Shown: piece by piece, positions 34,736 to 42,793 of the stretch
How the letters are laid out: each line of letters opens with the position of its first letter
How positions within the stretch are numbered: the first letter of the stretch is position 1
Assembly: GCF_001936615.1 (NCBI RefSeq)
Contig: NZ_MLBF01000005.1
Coordinates: forward strand, 96,734-160,733
Source: Desulfosporosinus metallidurans
GTDB taxonomy: Bacteria > Bacillota > Desulfitobacteriia > Desulfitobacteriales > Desulfitobacteriaceae
Length of the DNA: 64,000 nt
Reading direction: 5' to 3'
Position numbers and translations under genes: made by a program
The notes under the pieces: model-generated
The model's input: the letters and a program-made list of their open reading frames with translations, nothing else
Told to the model about the DNA's origin: nothing
The model's database searches: none

Positions 34736-35638
34736 TCAACACAGGCAGCTTTCTTCAGGATCTGTAAGAAATTTAATGAATAGCTTTGTTTTAGTGGAAA
34801 GGGAACGATTGTTAGGATAGACAATATTGAAGATTAGCGGCATTTCCATGTCGGCAATCGTAAGTACCTTAAGTATCCCCGTGTAAGCTTCTTTGCGCAC
34901 GGCGAGACGTGGTACAACCGATCCACCTAATCCAGCCTCTACAGCAGCTTTAATGGCGAAAATAGTCGTCATCTCGGTAAACACGTTCAACTGATTCACG
35001 GAATAGCCGTGACGAGCTAGCGCCGATGCGAGAATTTTTTTTGTGCCTGATCCATCTTCGCGCAGAATTAGCGGCTGTTTAAGAAACTCTTGCAGGGAAA
35101 TAACCCCTCCTTCAGCGGGATGGTTCGGAGGGACAATAAGTACTAATTCATCCGAGGTAACAGGAAAGGCTTTAAGAGAAGAAGACTCTGTATCTCCTTC
35201 CACAACGCCGATATCGACTTCATCAGCCATAACCATGCGCAGAACCTCTTCGGCATTGGCAATATTTAAGCAAAGCTCGACCTCAGGGTATTGTTCTTTA
35301 AACAAATAGATCGAGCAGGGAAGAGAGACATTTCCAATAGTGGTACTTGCCCCAATCATAATTTGATTGTTTTCGCGTTGGAAGACAATTTCGAGTTGCT
35401 GTTCCATTTCGTCATGAAGGTCAAGGATCTTTTGCGCGTGGGTATAAAAGACTTCGCCAGCCTTGGTCAGTCTCACGCCCTGCGAAGTTCGGTCAAACAA
35501 TGGCCCTTGGAAATAGTCTTCCAAATTTTTAATATGTGCGCTAACGGCCGGTTGGCTCATATGCAACATTTTTGCTGCTTTTGAGAAACTTTGCTGGCGC
35601 GTTACTATGCAAAAAATCTTGAGTTGGTAACTATCCAA
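34736..35638 (-). CDS. LysR-family transcriptional regulator
   Basis: A 300-residue LysR regulator. The N-terminal winged helix is standard (FCIVTRQQSFSKAAKMLHMS and QPAVSAHIKNLEDYFQGPLF), followed by a periplasmic-binding-like effector domain (about 90-295; VDIGVVEGD, LILREDGSGTKKIL). It resembles the CysL/CbbR-like branch used for sulfur metabolism. It is divergent from the molybdoenzyme operon and convergent with the YeeE-TusA set, so it may regulate both. Effector unknown. Confidence 0.88.
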   Translation of the reverse strand: MDSYQLKIFCIVTRQQSFSKAAKMLHMSQPAVSAHIKNLEDYFQGPLFDRTSQGVRLTKAGEVFYTHAQKILDLHDEMEQQLEIVFQRENNQIMIGASTTIGNVSLPCSIYLFKEQYPEVELCLNIANAEEVLRMVMADEVDIGVVEGDTESSSLKAFPVTSDELVLIVPPNHPAEGGVISLQEFLKQPLILREDGSGTKKILASALARHGYSVNQLNVFTEMTTIFAIKAAVEAGLGGSVVPRLAVRKEAYTGILKVLTIADMEMPLIFNIVYPNNRSLSTKTKLFIKFLTDPEESCLC

Positions 35639-35881
35639 AACAATTTCACCATCCCCTAGTTCTTAGGTTATTAACATCTAAGAGTATTGTATAGCCCAGC
35701 TCTTAAAAATTCAATCAACTAAACTCTGCATCCTATAACTTGTGCTTATAGGTGCATAACGATGTCAAATATGATTTTAAAAGGTAACAAGAGTCAAATT
35801 GTCGAATTGAACTTGTGTAAATATTCTCAAATGGTTTTATTTTTCGCATAAGAGTTCAAACTTGAATAGGAGGGAAAAGCC
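35639..35881. promoter_or_regulatory. Divergent promoter region LysR / molybdoenzyme
   Basis: 243 bp between divergent genes, AT-rich, with several T-N11-A type partial palindromes expected for LysR binding (for example around 35670-35700). The molybdoenzyme gene has GGAGGG eight bases before GTG 35882. Exact sites not determined. Confidence 0.45.
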
Positions 35882-38125
35882 GTGAAACGGAGACAGTTTT
35901 TAAAAGGTGCGCTTTACGGAACTGGCGGAGTCATAGTTGCCTTTGGTGGCTTTGGGACGCTAACAAAGCTTGGTCCAAAAAATGCTGTGGCAGAAGCCAA
36001 GGAATCTGAGAAGATCGTGTATTCGGCCTGTGAAATGTGCCGAAATCAATGCCCTATTGCAGTGCAAGTTAAAAATGGAAAAGTGGTAAAGGTGGATGGG
36101 CACCCCGATGATCCAGCGATGGGTGGGTCGCTCTGTGCCAGAGGGCAAGCTGGACCGTCACTTCTCTATGATCCTCAACGCATTAAAAAGCCGATGATTC
36201 GGACGGGAGCCCGCGGCGAAGGAAAGTTTAAAGAAGTGAGCTGGGATGAAGCCTATCAGTATATCTCAGATCAACTGAAAAAGGTGATTGATAAAAGCGG
36301 AGCGGAATCCGTTGCCCTGGCCAGTCGTAAAGGACCGCACGACCTCTTCTTCAGAACCATTGGTCAAGGAATCGGTACCCCTAATATCTTTTCCCATGAA
36401 GCCACTTGCCCTATGACCCGCTCTGTGGCACTCGACACGACGTTTGGCACCGAGGGGATTTCGGCAGATTATGGAAATACGAAATACTTGATCTCCTTAA
36501 GCCGCAACTGGTTTGAAGGGATTCACGTTCCTCAAGCAAAAGGAGTCATGAAGGCTCTGAATAACGGAGCCAAAATGGTAGTCCTTGATCCACGCTTCAG
36601 TGTCAGCGCTTCAAAAGGGGAATGGCTGCCCATTAAAGCCACGACAGAGCTGGCCTTTGTCATGGCAATGGCCAATATCATGATCAACGAGAACCTTTTT
36701 GATAAGGACTTTGTTGCACAATACGTTGAAGGATTTGAGCAGTGGGCCGAAGCAGTCAAAGACAAAACGCCGGAATGGGCTGCCCAAGAGACCGGTCTGG
36801 CGAGAGAAGACATTGTGCGCGTGACACGCGAATTTGCGGCTGCTAAGCCGCATGCCATTCTAGACTTTGGCTGGCGGACTGCTTTAACAACCAATGATTT
36901 TCAGTTGCGCCGAGCCATTTTGCTGGTCAACATGATGATTGGAAATTTCGAAGTGGCTGGTGGCTACTTTCAGAATAAAGGGGCAGGTGTTCTAAAGAAG
37001 TTTCCTGAGCAAGCCGGGTATGCCTCGCCCCTGGGTGGGTTGAAACGTCCTGCTTTCCCCAAACCTACTAAACCTCGGATTGATAACACAGGAGTCAAGG
37101 GAACACCCGGCCAACTTATCCCAGCGTATGATGGCGGTGTGGGTCAGATTTCCATCAGTATTTTGACAGGTCAACCCTACCCTATTCAAGCCTGGTTAGT
37201 TCATCGGTTTAATCCTATTATCACGCTAGGGAATAGCGAGCAAACCATCGAAGCCCTTAAAAAACTCGACTTTATCCTGACCTGTGATGTCTACATGACA
37301 GATACTGCGTACTACTCGGATGTCGTGTTACCAGAGAATACTTATTTGGAGCGTTATGAGCAAGTCTACGATATGTCCGGCTTGACGCCCAAGTATGTCT
37401 TACGCCAACCCGCCGTTTCCTCGGTTTACGCAGATACTAAGCCCCATTGGCAAATTTACAAAGAGCTGGGCGAGAAAATGGGTCTCAGTAAGTTTTTCCC
37501 CTATCAAACGATTGAAGAGGTCTTAAATCAACAACTGACTCCGGCAGGGCTTACCTTAGACCTTATGAAAGAAAAAGGGTTCTGGACTCCTTCCGGTATG
37601 AAACCGTTCTATGTCCGAGCAACTGACCCTAAAGCCTCCCTCCCGTTCATCGAGACTCAGAGTAAAAAAATCGAGTTCTTCTCCCCTGAAGTCGAAGAGG
37701 CTACTAAAGAGGGAATTCCAGTTTATGTTAAACATCCTCAACCAGAGGAAGGAACATTCCGCTTCGTTCAAGGTAAAGTAGCAGTGCACACCAATGCAGG
37801 AACGGCAAATGTCCCTGTACTCAATGAATTGATGTCCACGAATTCACTGTGGATCAACACAGTGAGTGCAAAGAAGCTCGGCATTAAGGATGGGGACGAC
37901 ATTATCATCACCTCTGGGAAATTCGAGCACAAAGGAAAAGCAACGGTGACAGAAGGGATTCGTCCAGACACCGTCTTTGCTTATCACGGTTTTGGTCGTA
38001 TTTCTCCCGAATTGAAACGGGCCTTTGGTAAAGGGATCAATGTTAATAAGTTGGTGTCAGGTCAACTTGGTACTGTTGGAAATTCGGTGACATCTATGGA
38101 TTTCGTGACCCTTAAGAAAGCTTAA
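35882..38125 (+). CDS. Molybdopterin oxidoreductase catalytic subunit (PsrA/PhsA-like)
   Basis: A 747-residue bis-MGD enzyme exported by Tat (signal KRRQFLKGALYG). The proximal [4Fe-4S] ligands are C50, C53, C57 and C85 (ACEMCRNQCPIAV ... GSLCARG). The probable Mo ligand is Cys176 in SHEATCPMTRS. Downstream are the MopB core segments (VVLDPRFSVSASKGEW, ILTCDVYMTDTAYYSDVVLP) and the C-terminal pterin-binding domain. With the ferredoxin and NrfD-like subunits it forms a Psr/Phs-type complex, most likely reducing polysulfide, thiosulfate or tetrathionate on the outer face; arsenate or other oxyanions are possible. The start is GTG. Confidence 0.9.
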   Translation: MKRRQFLKGALYGTGGVIVAFGGFGTLTKLGPKNAVAEAKESEKIVYSACEMCRNQCPIAVQVKNGKVVKVDGHPDDPAMGGSLCARGQAGPSLLYDPQRIKKPMIRTGARGEGKFKEVSWDEAYQYISDQLKKVIDKSGAESVALASRKGPHDLFFRTIGQGIGTPNIFSHEATCPMTRSVALDTTFGTEGISADYGNTKYLISLSRNWFEGIHVPQAKGVMKALNNGAKMVVLDPRFSVSASKGEWLPIKATTELAFVMAMANIMINENLFDKDFVAQYVEGFEQWAEAVKDKTPEWAAQETGLAREDIVRVTREFAAAKPHAILDFGWRTALTTNDFQLRRAILLVNMMIGNFEVAGGYFQNKGAGVLKKFPEQAGYASPLGGLKRPAFPKPTKPRIDNTGVKGTPGQLIPAYDGGVGQISISILTGQPYPIQAWLVHRFNPIITLGNSEQTIEALKKLDFILTCDVYMTDTAYYSDVVLPENTYLERYEQVYDMSGLTPKYVLRQPAVSSVYADTKPHWQIYKELGEKMGLSKFFPYQTIEEVLNQQLTPAGLTLDLMKEKGFWTPSGMKPFYVRATDPKASLPFIETQSKKIEFFSPEVEEATKEGIPVYVKHPQPEEGTFRFVQGKVAVHTNAGTANVPVLNELMSTNSLWINTVSAKKLGIKDGDDIIITSGKFEHKGKATVTEGIRPDTVFAYHGFGRISPELKRAFGKGINVNKLVSGQLGTVGNSVTSMDFVTLKKA

Positions 38126-38210
38126 TCCGCCTTCAGCGAATTTTAACATTAATGCCCATAGACGCATGTAGCAAAACGGATTGAAGGTTTATGCGGGAGG
38201 AGAGTGAACC

Positions 38211-38792
38211 TTGAACGAGAACACGGTAGCAGAACTTTTTTTATCCTTTGCCAGTTTGTTTTATCGGCCTTGCCAAGATATTTCTGAGCACTTGGAAGAG
38301 TTAATCGATGTTTGGCGAGAAGAGCTTATTATCCCAGATGCAAAAATCGCTGAATTATCAAGGTTCTGTATCGACTATCCTGCTGGAACTGCTCGCCTCA
38401 ATGCGTTGTGGGAGCACTATATCCCGCTCTTCGAAACAGGGGCAGTGGAAGCACCACCCTATGCTTCAGTCTATTTTAGCGAGGACGGTCTCGTGATGGG
38501 GCCCGAGGCGTTTGCCGTCCAGCATGTTTATGAAACAGCTGGGTATGGAATGGGAGAAAAGGCCGAAAACCTTCCCGACCACTTGGCCGTTGAGTTAGAA
38601 TTCGCGGCACTCCTAGCACGCGACGGCGAAGAAGAGCGCTTGGAGGAATTTCGGCAAAAGCATTTGCTTCCTTTTTTAAGCAAGATATTACCGCTAATCC
38701 GGGAGACTCATCGCCCCGTGTATGCACAGGCTGCTGAAATCCTAGAGAACTGGCAACTGAATCTAAAGAAAGAGGGTGACTCCGTTGGCTAA
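38211..38792 (+). CDS. TorD/DmsD-family assembly chaperone
   Basis: A 193-residue all-helical protein with the family-typical region LWEHYIPLFETGAVEAPPYASVYF (position about 64-86) and DHLAVELEFAALLA (about 124-137). TorD-type chaperones bind the Tat signal and apo-enzyme of molybdoproteins. TTG 38211 is preceded by GGAGG. It lies between the catalytic and ferredoxin genes of the operon, with an overlap to the latter, so it is dedicated to this enzyme. Confidence 0.87.
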   Translation: MNENTVAELFLSFASLFYRPCQDISEHLEELIDVWREELIIPDAKIAELSRFCIDYPAGTARLNALWEHYIPLFETGAVEAPPYASVYFSEDGLVMGPEAFAVQHVYETAGYGMGEKAENLPDHLAVELEFAALLARDGEEERLEEFRQKHLLPFLSKILPLIRETHRPVYAQAAEILENWQLNLKKEGDSVG

Positions 38793-39351
38793 ACATTATG
38801 CAATGATTGTACAAGTCGCTAAATGCATCGGCTGCCAGGCTTGTACTGTTGCTTGTAAATTCCAAAATAACGTTCCCGAAGGACAGTATCGGACTAAGAC
38901 GCCTTCCTTGGGCATCAAAGGGCTGTATCCTAAGGTCAAGATGACCTTCGAAAAAGAAGCTTGTCAAATGTGTCAGGATGCTCCGTGTGTCGCTGTGTGC
39001 CCCACAAAGGCATCTCATTACAATGAAGATAATCTTGTTCTGGTGGATAGTGATAAGTGTGTGGGGTGTAAGTATTGCATGACTGCTTGCCCTTATGAGG
39101 CGCGTTTTATTAATAAGGAGACAGGTGCGGCGGATAAATGTACGTTCTGTTATGAAACGAGAGTTTCCAAAGGACAGAAACCAGCCTGTGTCTTGACGTG
39201 TGTCGGTGGAGCCTTATTCTTTGGAGATATTAATGATCCTGCGAGCGATGCTGCAAAATTATTGGCTAAATTTAAAAGTAGTGTACAGGTTCGCAAACCA
39301 GAGTTGGGTACGAAGCCCAGCGTGTACTATATCTATGAGGGGGTGAAGTAA
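38785..39351 (+). CDS. PsrB-like four-cluster ferredoxin subunit
   Basis: A 188-residue electron-transfer subunit with four cysteine groups: CIGCQACTVAC, CQMCQDAPCVAVC, CVGCKYCMTAC and CTFCYETRVSKGQKPACVLTC. This matches the DmsB/PsrB/NrfC family with four [4Fe-4S] clusters. I prefer TTG 38785 because GAGGGTG lies nine bases upstream; the start overlaps the chaperone gene. It passes electrons from the NrfD-like quinol subunit to the molybdenum site. Confidence 0.92.
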   Translation: MAKHYAMIVQVAKCIGCQACTVACKFQNNVPEGQYRTKTPSLGIKGLYPKVKMTFEKEACQMCQDAPCVAVCPTKASHYNEDNLVLVDSDKCVGCKYCMTACPYEARFINKETGAADKCTFCYETRVSKGQKPACVLTCVGGALFFGDINDPASDAAKLLAKFKSSVQVRKPELGTKPSVYYIYEGVK

Positions 39352-40269
39352 ATGGATGTAACTTGGGGTGCAAATGTTGGAAATGAGGTAGCCTGGGGAG
39401 GGGTAATTGCAATTTATCTTTTCCTAGCAGGGGTCGCGGGAGGCGCCTTTTTAACATCAGCCTTAACTGATTTATTGAGTAAAAAACGGCCAGAAAAGGT
39501 GATCCGTTCAGGTGCCTATATTGCTCCAGTTGCCATCGTGATAGGTTTGATTATGTTGATTGTTGACTTGGGTCGCCCGTTAACGTTCTGGGAACTCTTG
39601 ATTAACGTTAACTTTCATTCCGTTATGTCGTTAGGGGTGTTTATAGTATCCATCTTCACCGCCTTTTCCTTTGCCTACGCTTTCTTGGTATGGACGGCAG
39701 CGGCTTCCCAAAAACAGGTTCGGGTTACCACTGCGGGGATGGAAATGGCGGCCACGAGTTCCTTTCAAGGGCTGCAAGGTCTGCGTAAACCAATCGCTTT
39801 GGTTGGCTCTCTAGTAGCGCTGGGCACTGCAACCTATACCGGATTTTTGCTCTCAGCGGTCACTACAAATAGTTTATGGCATGTATCCTTGCTCGGAATT
39901 AAAAGCATTCCCTTCTTACCGATTCTGTTCTTAGTATCTGCTCTTTCTGCAGGCTTAGCCGTAACCTTGATCGGAGCAAATGGCAGCGATCTTACCCTTT
40001 ATAAGAAAACAGATATCGTACTCCTTGCTTTGGAAATTATTCTTTTAGCCATTCTCTACGTTTCCGTGGGTTCCATGTATTTCAGCGGGAGTATGGCTTG
40101 GTTGTTCTGGCTTGGCGTCGTGGTCATTGGACTGTTACTGCCCCTTATCCTCTCCATCTATGGGGTGAGTACCCATAAAAATTTTGTGCTTCCCGTGAGT
40201 AGCATGGTTGTTATTGGGGGTTTGTGCTTACGTTGGTTTGTGATTTATTCCGGTCAATTGTTTAAATAA
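39352..40269 (+). CDS. NrfD/PsrC-like quinol-oxidising membrane subunit
   Basis: A 305-residue membrane protein with about eight helices. It begins WGGVIAIYLFLAGVAGGAFL, typical of NrfD/PsrC, and continues with IVDLGRPLTFWELLINVNFH. The subunit anchors the complex and takes electrons from menaquinol. Its ATG follows the ferredoxin stop directly. Last gene of the four-gene operon; terminator at 40329. Confidence 0.9.
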   Translation: MDVTWGANVGNEVAWGGVIAIYLFLAGVAGGAFLTSALTDLLSKKRPEKVIRSGAYIAPVAIVIGLIMLIVDLGRPLTFWELLINVNFHSVMSLGVFIVSIFTAFSFAYAFLVWTAAASQKQVRVTTAGMEMAATSSFQGLQGLRKPIALVGSLVALGTATYTGFLLSAVTTNSLWHVSLLGIKSIPFLPILFLVSALSAGLAVTLIGANGSDLTLYKKTDIVLLALEIILLAILYVSVGSMYFSGSMAWLFWLGVVVIGLLLPLILSIYGVSTHKNFVLPVSSMVVIGGLCLRWFVIYSGQLFK

Positions 40270-40328
40270 AGACTCCAGCTAAGCCTCCTTTGAGGTTCGC
40301 TTTAAAGCATGAGGTGTGGAAGCACGAT

Positions 40329-40364
40329 AAACCCGAGAAACTGATGCAACAGTTTCTTGGGTTT
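40329..40364 (+). terminator. Terminator of the molybdoenzyme operon
   Basis: Stem AAACCCGAGAAACTG / CAGTTTCTTGGGTTT (one G-T pair) with a 6-base loop, followed by ATTTAG. Sixty bases after the stop. Confidence 0.85.
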
Positions 40365-40405
40365 ATTTAGCATATTACTTATATTGGCAGAAAACTAGGG
40401 AGTAT

Positions 40406-40546
40406 TCAAACTTTGGGATGTTCTTTGCATCCCTCTGGATAAATGTCCATAGGTTTTGTGCTGTCCTTTTCGTAAATACTGTGTGTACATTTATTAATAC
40501 AAGACCCACATTTACTACAATAGTCGTAATTAATGATCAGATACCA
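40406..40546 (-). pseudogene. Truncated ferredoxin, paralogue of 22044-22277
   Basis: The minus strand reads WYLIINYDYCSKCGSCINKC then THSIYEKDSTKPMDIYPEGC and stops. The intact ferredoxin reads WYPIINYENCIECGACINKC with the same continuation. Only the first cluster motif remains; the second cluster and the Cys tail are missing, and the start is lost by a frameshift. A decayed copy of the DGC-operon ferredoxin. Confidence 0.8.
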
Positions 40547-40633
40547 CAGCCCCCATGGAAGTATCCTCGTTGAGTCAGTCCGATGTCTTGAAATGTCCTT
40601 TTCAAACCTCCTTAAACATTACTTGCCTTATTA

Positions 40634-40882
40634 CTATCTAGATTTATCTAGGTAGTTTTTATATGCCGCAAGCAGGGCTATCTTGTATTCTCTTTCAGCA
40701 CCTTCTACGATATAATTTCTTCGCGCCACTATTTCAAACAGTTTTTCAGCAGCTTCTTCATTCACTAAGTCGAGGCTCCTTAAATCCAGAAAAGCCTGTT
40801 CAACTCCAATTAACCCCACTAGTACGCCACCAACGATTAGCGTATATACTTTAGGGGCTCTAGGATCACAACATTTGCTCAT
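40634..40882 (-). CDS. Small conserved-looking protein of unknown function
   Basis: An 82-residue protein beginning MSKCCDPRAPKVYTLIVGG. It has a vicinal Cys pair near the start, a hydrophobic stretch VGGVLVGLIGVEQAFLDL (about 17-34) and a charged helical C-terminus. No family recognised. It is transcribed in the same direction as, and 63 bp downstream of, the ArsR gene at 40946-41278, suggesting regulation by it. The N-terminal CC is compatible with metal or sulfur binding. Confidence 0.6.
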   Translation of the reverse strand: MSKCCDPRAPKVYTLIVGGVLVGLIGVEQAFLDLRSLDLVNEEAAEKLFEIVARRNYIVEGAEREYKIALLAAYKNYLDKSR

Positions 40883-40945
40883 ATATTCATCTTTCCCACT
40901 TCCATTTTATAATATAGAGGTGAAAGAATTGACATTTCTACCCTT

Positions 40946-41278
40946 CTAGCGGTCAGCAAGATGCCTCATCAAAGCTTCCCCTTCTTGAAATTGTTGGGCA
41001 AGAATTTTCTGGACCTTCTCCAGAATAGTTAATACTTCAGGATATTTGATACGGTACATGATTTTTAGGCCCACTTTAGTCGATGTAATAATTTGTTGTT
41101 TGCGCAAAATACTCAAGTGTTGTGATAAATTTGATTGTTCAACTCCCAGATCCTCAATCAGCTCACAAACACATACTTCCTTGTCGTTCTCCACCAGTCG
41201 TTCGAGGATACGTACCCGGGTAGGGTGCGCTAAGGCCTTAAACAAATCACTCTTCATGGATACGATCCGTTCTTCCAT
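40946..41278 (-). CDS. ArsR-family repressor with CVC motif
   Basis: A 110-residue ArsR protein closely related to the one at 25122-25451: ALAHPTRVRILERLVENDKE, CVCELIEDLGVEQSNLSQHL, then IMYRIKYPEVLTILEKV. The CVC pair sits at the As(III)/thiol sensing position. It is upstream of the small CC protein and downstream of the lipoate ligase gene on the same strand. It may respond to the same sulfur or metalloid signal as its paralogue. Confidence 0.88.
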   Translation of the reverse strand: MEERIVSMKSDLFKALAHPTRVRILERLVENDKEVCVCELIEDLGVEQSNLSQHLSILRKQQIITSTKVGLKIMYRIKYPEVLTILEKVQKILAQQFQEGEALMRHLADR

Positions 41279-41347
41279 AAAAATCCTCCAAATCCATATT
41301 TTATAGCCTCCTGCACTAAAACAATTGGCACAGGAGGTTTTATCGGT

Positions 41348-42376
41348 TTATAACTCTGTTTCGCTAAGCCATAGGACTACATCTTTGATAATAATCGCTT
41401 GATTTTCAGATTGACCCTCGCCCTTTATTAAATGCTCAATCATCCTGTCTGATCTAAAAGAGCATCCTTCAAGACCCTTCCCTATCTCTCTGATTAGGCC
41501 CTCTTCAAGGGCATCCGAAAAAACTTGCACAGAATCTATGCGACCATTTTTTAAACAAAACCCTAATTCCAGTTCTCCCCAGCCAAATCGGCGGCTAATG
41601 GAAAGGTCAAATTTCGGAGTATTGCCAAACCGCCAATCCCAAGAGGAATACTTTTGAACCAATGATTTGATCTTGAAGTCATTGCGATCTACTGATATCT
41701 CTTGGGCATCTCCCCCGTAAACATCATTAAAACTCTCTTCCATCCCTTCGATCACAGCGGCCAAGGTAACAGTTTTACAAACTTCCGATAGATTAACCAC
41801 TCTGGAGCGAACCGAATCAACACCCTTGGAGCTTATTTTTTCACGAGATACCTGCAAGTAACGACTAAGCTTTGTCAGGTCGCTATCAATCAGGATAGTG
41901 CCATGATGCAAAGCACCAGCTTGATTGAAAAAGTAAGCGTTACCTGAAAACTTCTTTTCCCCAATCACCAAGTCGTTACGCCCCGAAAACTCGGCCTTTA
42001 TCCCAATTTTTGTTACCGCCTGCAAAATTACGGTCAGTTGTTTCGATAGATCATAATGCTTTTTATTCATAATGAAGGTAAAATTCAAATTACCTAAATC
42101 ATGATAAACTGCACCACCTCCGGATAAACGCCGGGCAAGTTTCCCGCCCTCACATTCCAAATCAAGATGCCGACACTCTTTCCAGGCATTCTGATTTCTG
42201 CCGATGACCACCGTGTTGTCATTCTGCCATAAATAAAGTATAACCTCATCTTCGGTTACTTGGTCCAGCAAATGTTCTTCTATAGCCAAATTCACCCATG
42301 GATCATACACTAATGACTTGATGATACGAGTTTGAATTTGTGCAATCATACTACACATTCTCTTTTCTTTCTTCAA
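41348..42376 (-). CDS. lplA: Lipoate-protein ligase
   Basis: A 342-residue ligase that activates lipoate with ATP and attaches it to carrier lysines. Visible motifs are VVIGRNQNAWKECR (about 53-66), the RRLSGGGAVYHDLGNLNFTF signature (about 88-107), KKFSGNAYFFNQAGALHHGT with the catalytic-lysine region and a C-terminal accessory domain. ATG 42376 is the first of two close Met codons. No pyruvate or 2-oxoacid dehydrogenase genes are near. The obvious local substrate is the GcvH-like domain at 23199-24071, and the DLD gene is the next but one neighbour upstream. Confidence 0.92.
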   Translation of the reverse strand: MKKEKRMCSMIAQIQTRIIKSLVYDPWVNLAIEEHLLDQVTEDEVILYLWQNDNTVVIGRNQNAWKECRHLDLECEGGKLARRLSGGGAVYHDLGNLNFTFIMNKKHYDLSKQLTVILQAVTKIGIKAEFSGRNDLVIGEKKFSGNAYFFNQAGALHHGTILIDSDLTKLSRYLQVSREKISSKGVDSVRSRVVNLSEVCKTVTLAAVIEGMEESFNDVYGGDAQEISVDRNDFKIKSLVQKYSSWDWRFGNTPKFDLSISRRFGWGELELGFCLKNGRIDSVQVFSDALEEGLIREIGKGLEGCSFRSDRMIEHLIKGEGQSENQAIIIKDVVLWLSETEL

Positions 42377-42395
42377 TTTTTATAAATTTACGAAC

Positions 42396-42506
42396 ATAAC
42401 CTTTGATTCATTAATTGATAACAACAATGTTTCTGTAGGCTGTTCCTGCGGCACGGGTTGCTGTGATGTTCCGAATGGACAATTTACATCCGTAGACCAT
42501 TATTGA
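42396..42506 (+). other. Cys-rich open frame, possible gene remnant
   Basis: On the plus strand a frame without a start reads ITFDSLIDNNNVSVGCSCGT then GCCDVPNGQFTSVDHY and stop. The CxCGTxCC cluster is like the CDCGTSC segment of the broken gene at 45395-45612 and the Cys tails of the DGC operon proteins. It overlaps the 3' end of the next minus-strand gene. Probably the C-terminal end of a lost thiol protein; low certainty. Confidence 0.3.
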
Positions 42507-42726
42507 TACTAATTTTCATTTTTCGCTTTCCTAATTCCTGTTCTACCAAAAGAAGGTGTTGTATAGGGGGCAGGGGTTCGCTATCCTCTACGATTCTTTC
42601 AATGAAATATAGGCAGTCGCATTTCTCCTCTTGTGAATTGCTCAGGGTTTTGTACTTAAAACAGCTTATGAGGTCGTTGCTGTCTTCAATACCCAAACCG
42701 CAGTTACGACATGTTTTCATGTTCAC
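42484..42726 (-). CDS. Small zinc-ribbon-like protein
   Basis: An 80-residue protein with CRNCGLGIEDSNDLISCFKY and KCDCLYFIERI: five cysteines arranged as a possible zinc ribbon or Fe-S site in the first 40 residues, and a basic C-terminal helix. It lies between the lipoate ligase and DLD genes in the same direction. Not recognised as a named family; location suggests a link with lipoyl metabolism. Confidence 0.6.
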   Translation of the reverse strand: MNMKTCRNCGLGIEDSNDLISCFKYKTLSNSQEEKCDCLYFIERIVEDSEPLPPIQHLLLVEQELGKRKMKISINNGLRM

Positions 42727-42793
42727 ACACCCTCCTAGTATTTTCCTACCTCAGTCATCATCTCTCTTTTAACCTCTCCCTATCATGAATATG

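Noticed and set aside
35882..40269. Naming the molybdoenzyme as arsenate reductase (ArrA) or formate dehydrogenase
   Set aside because: There is no Sec/Cys formate dehydrogenase signature and the NrfD-type subunit plus TorD and sulfur context fit Psr/Phs-like enzymes better; the substrate is still unproven.
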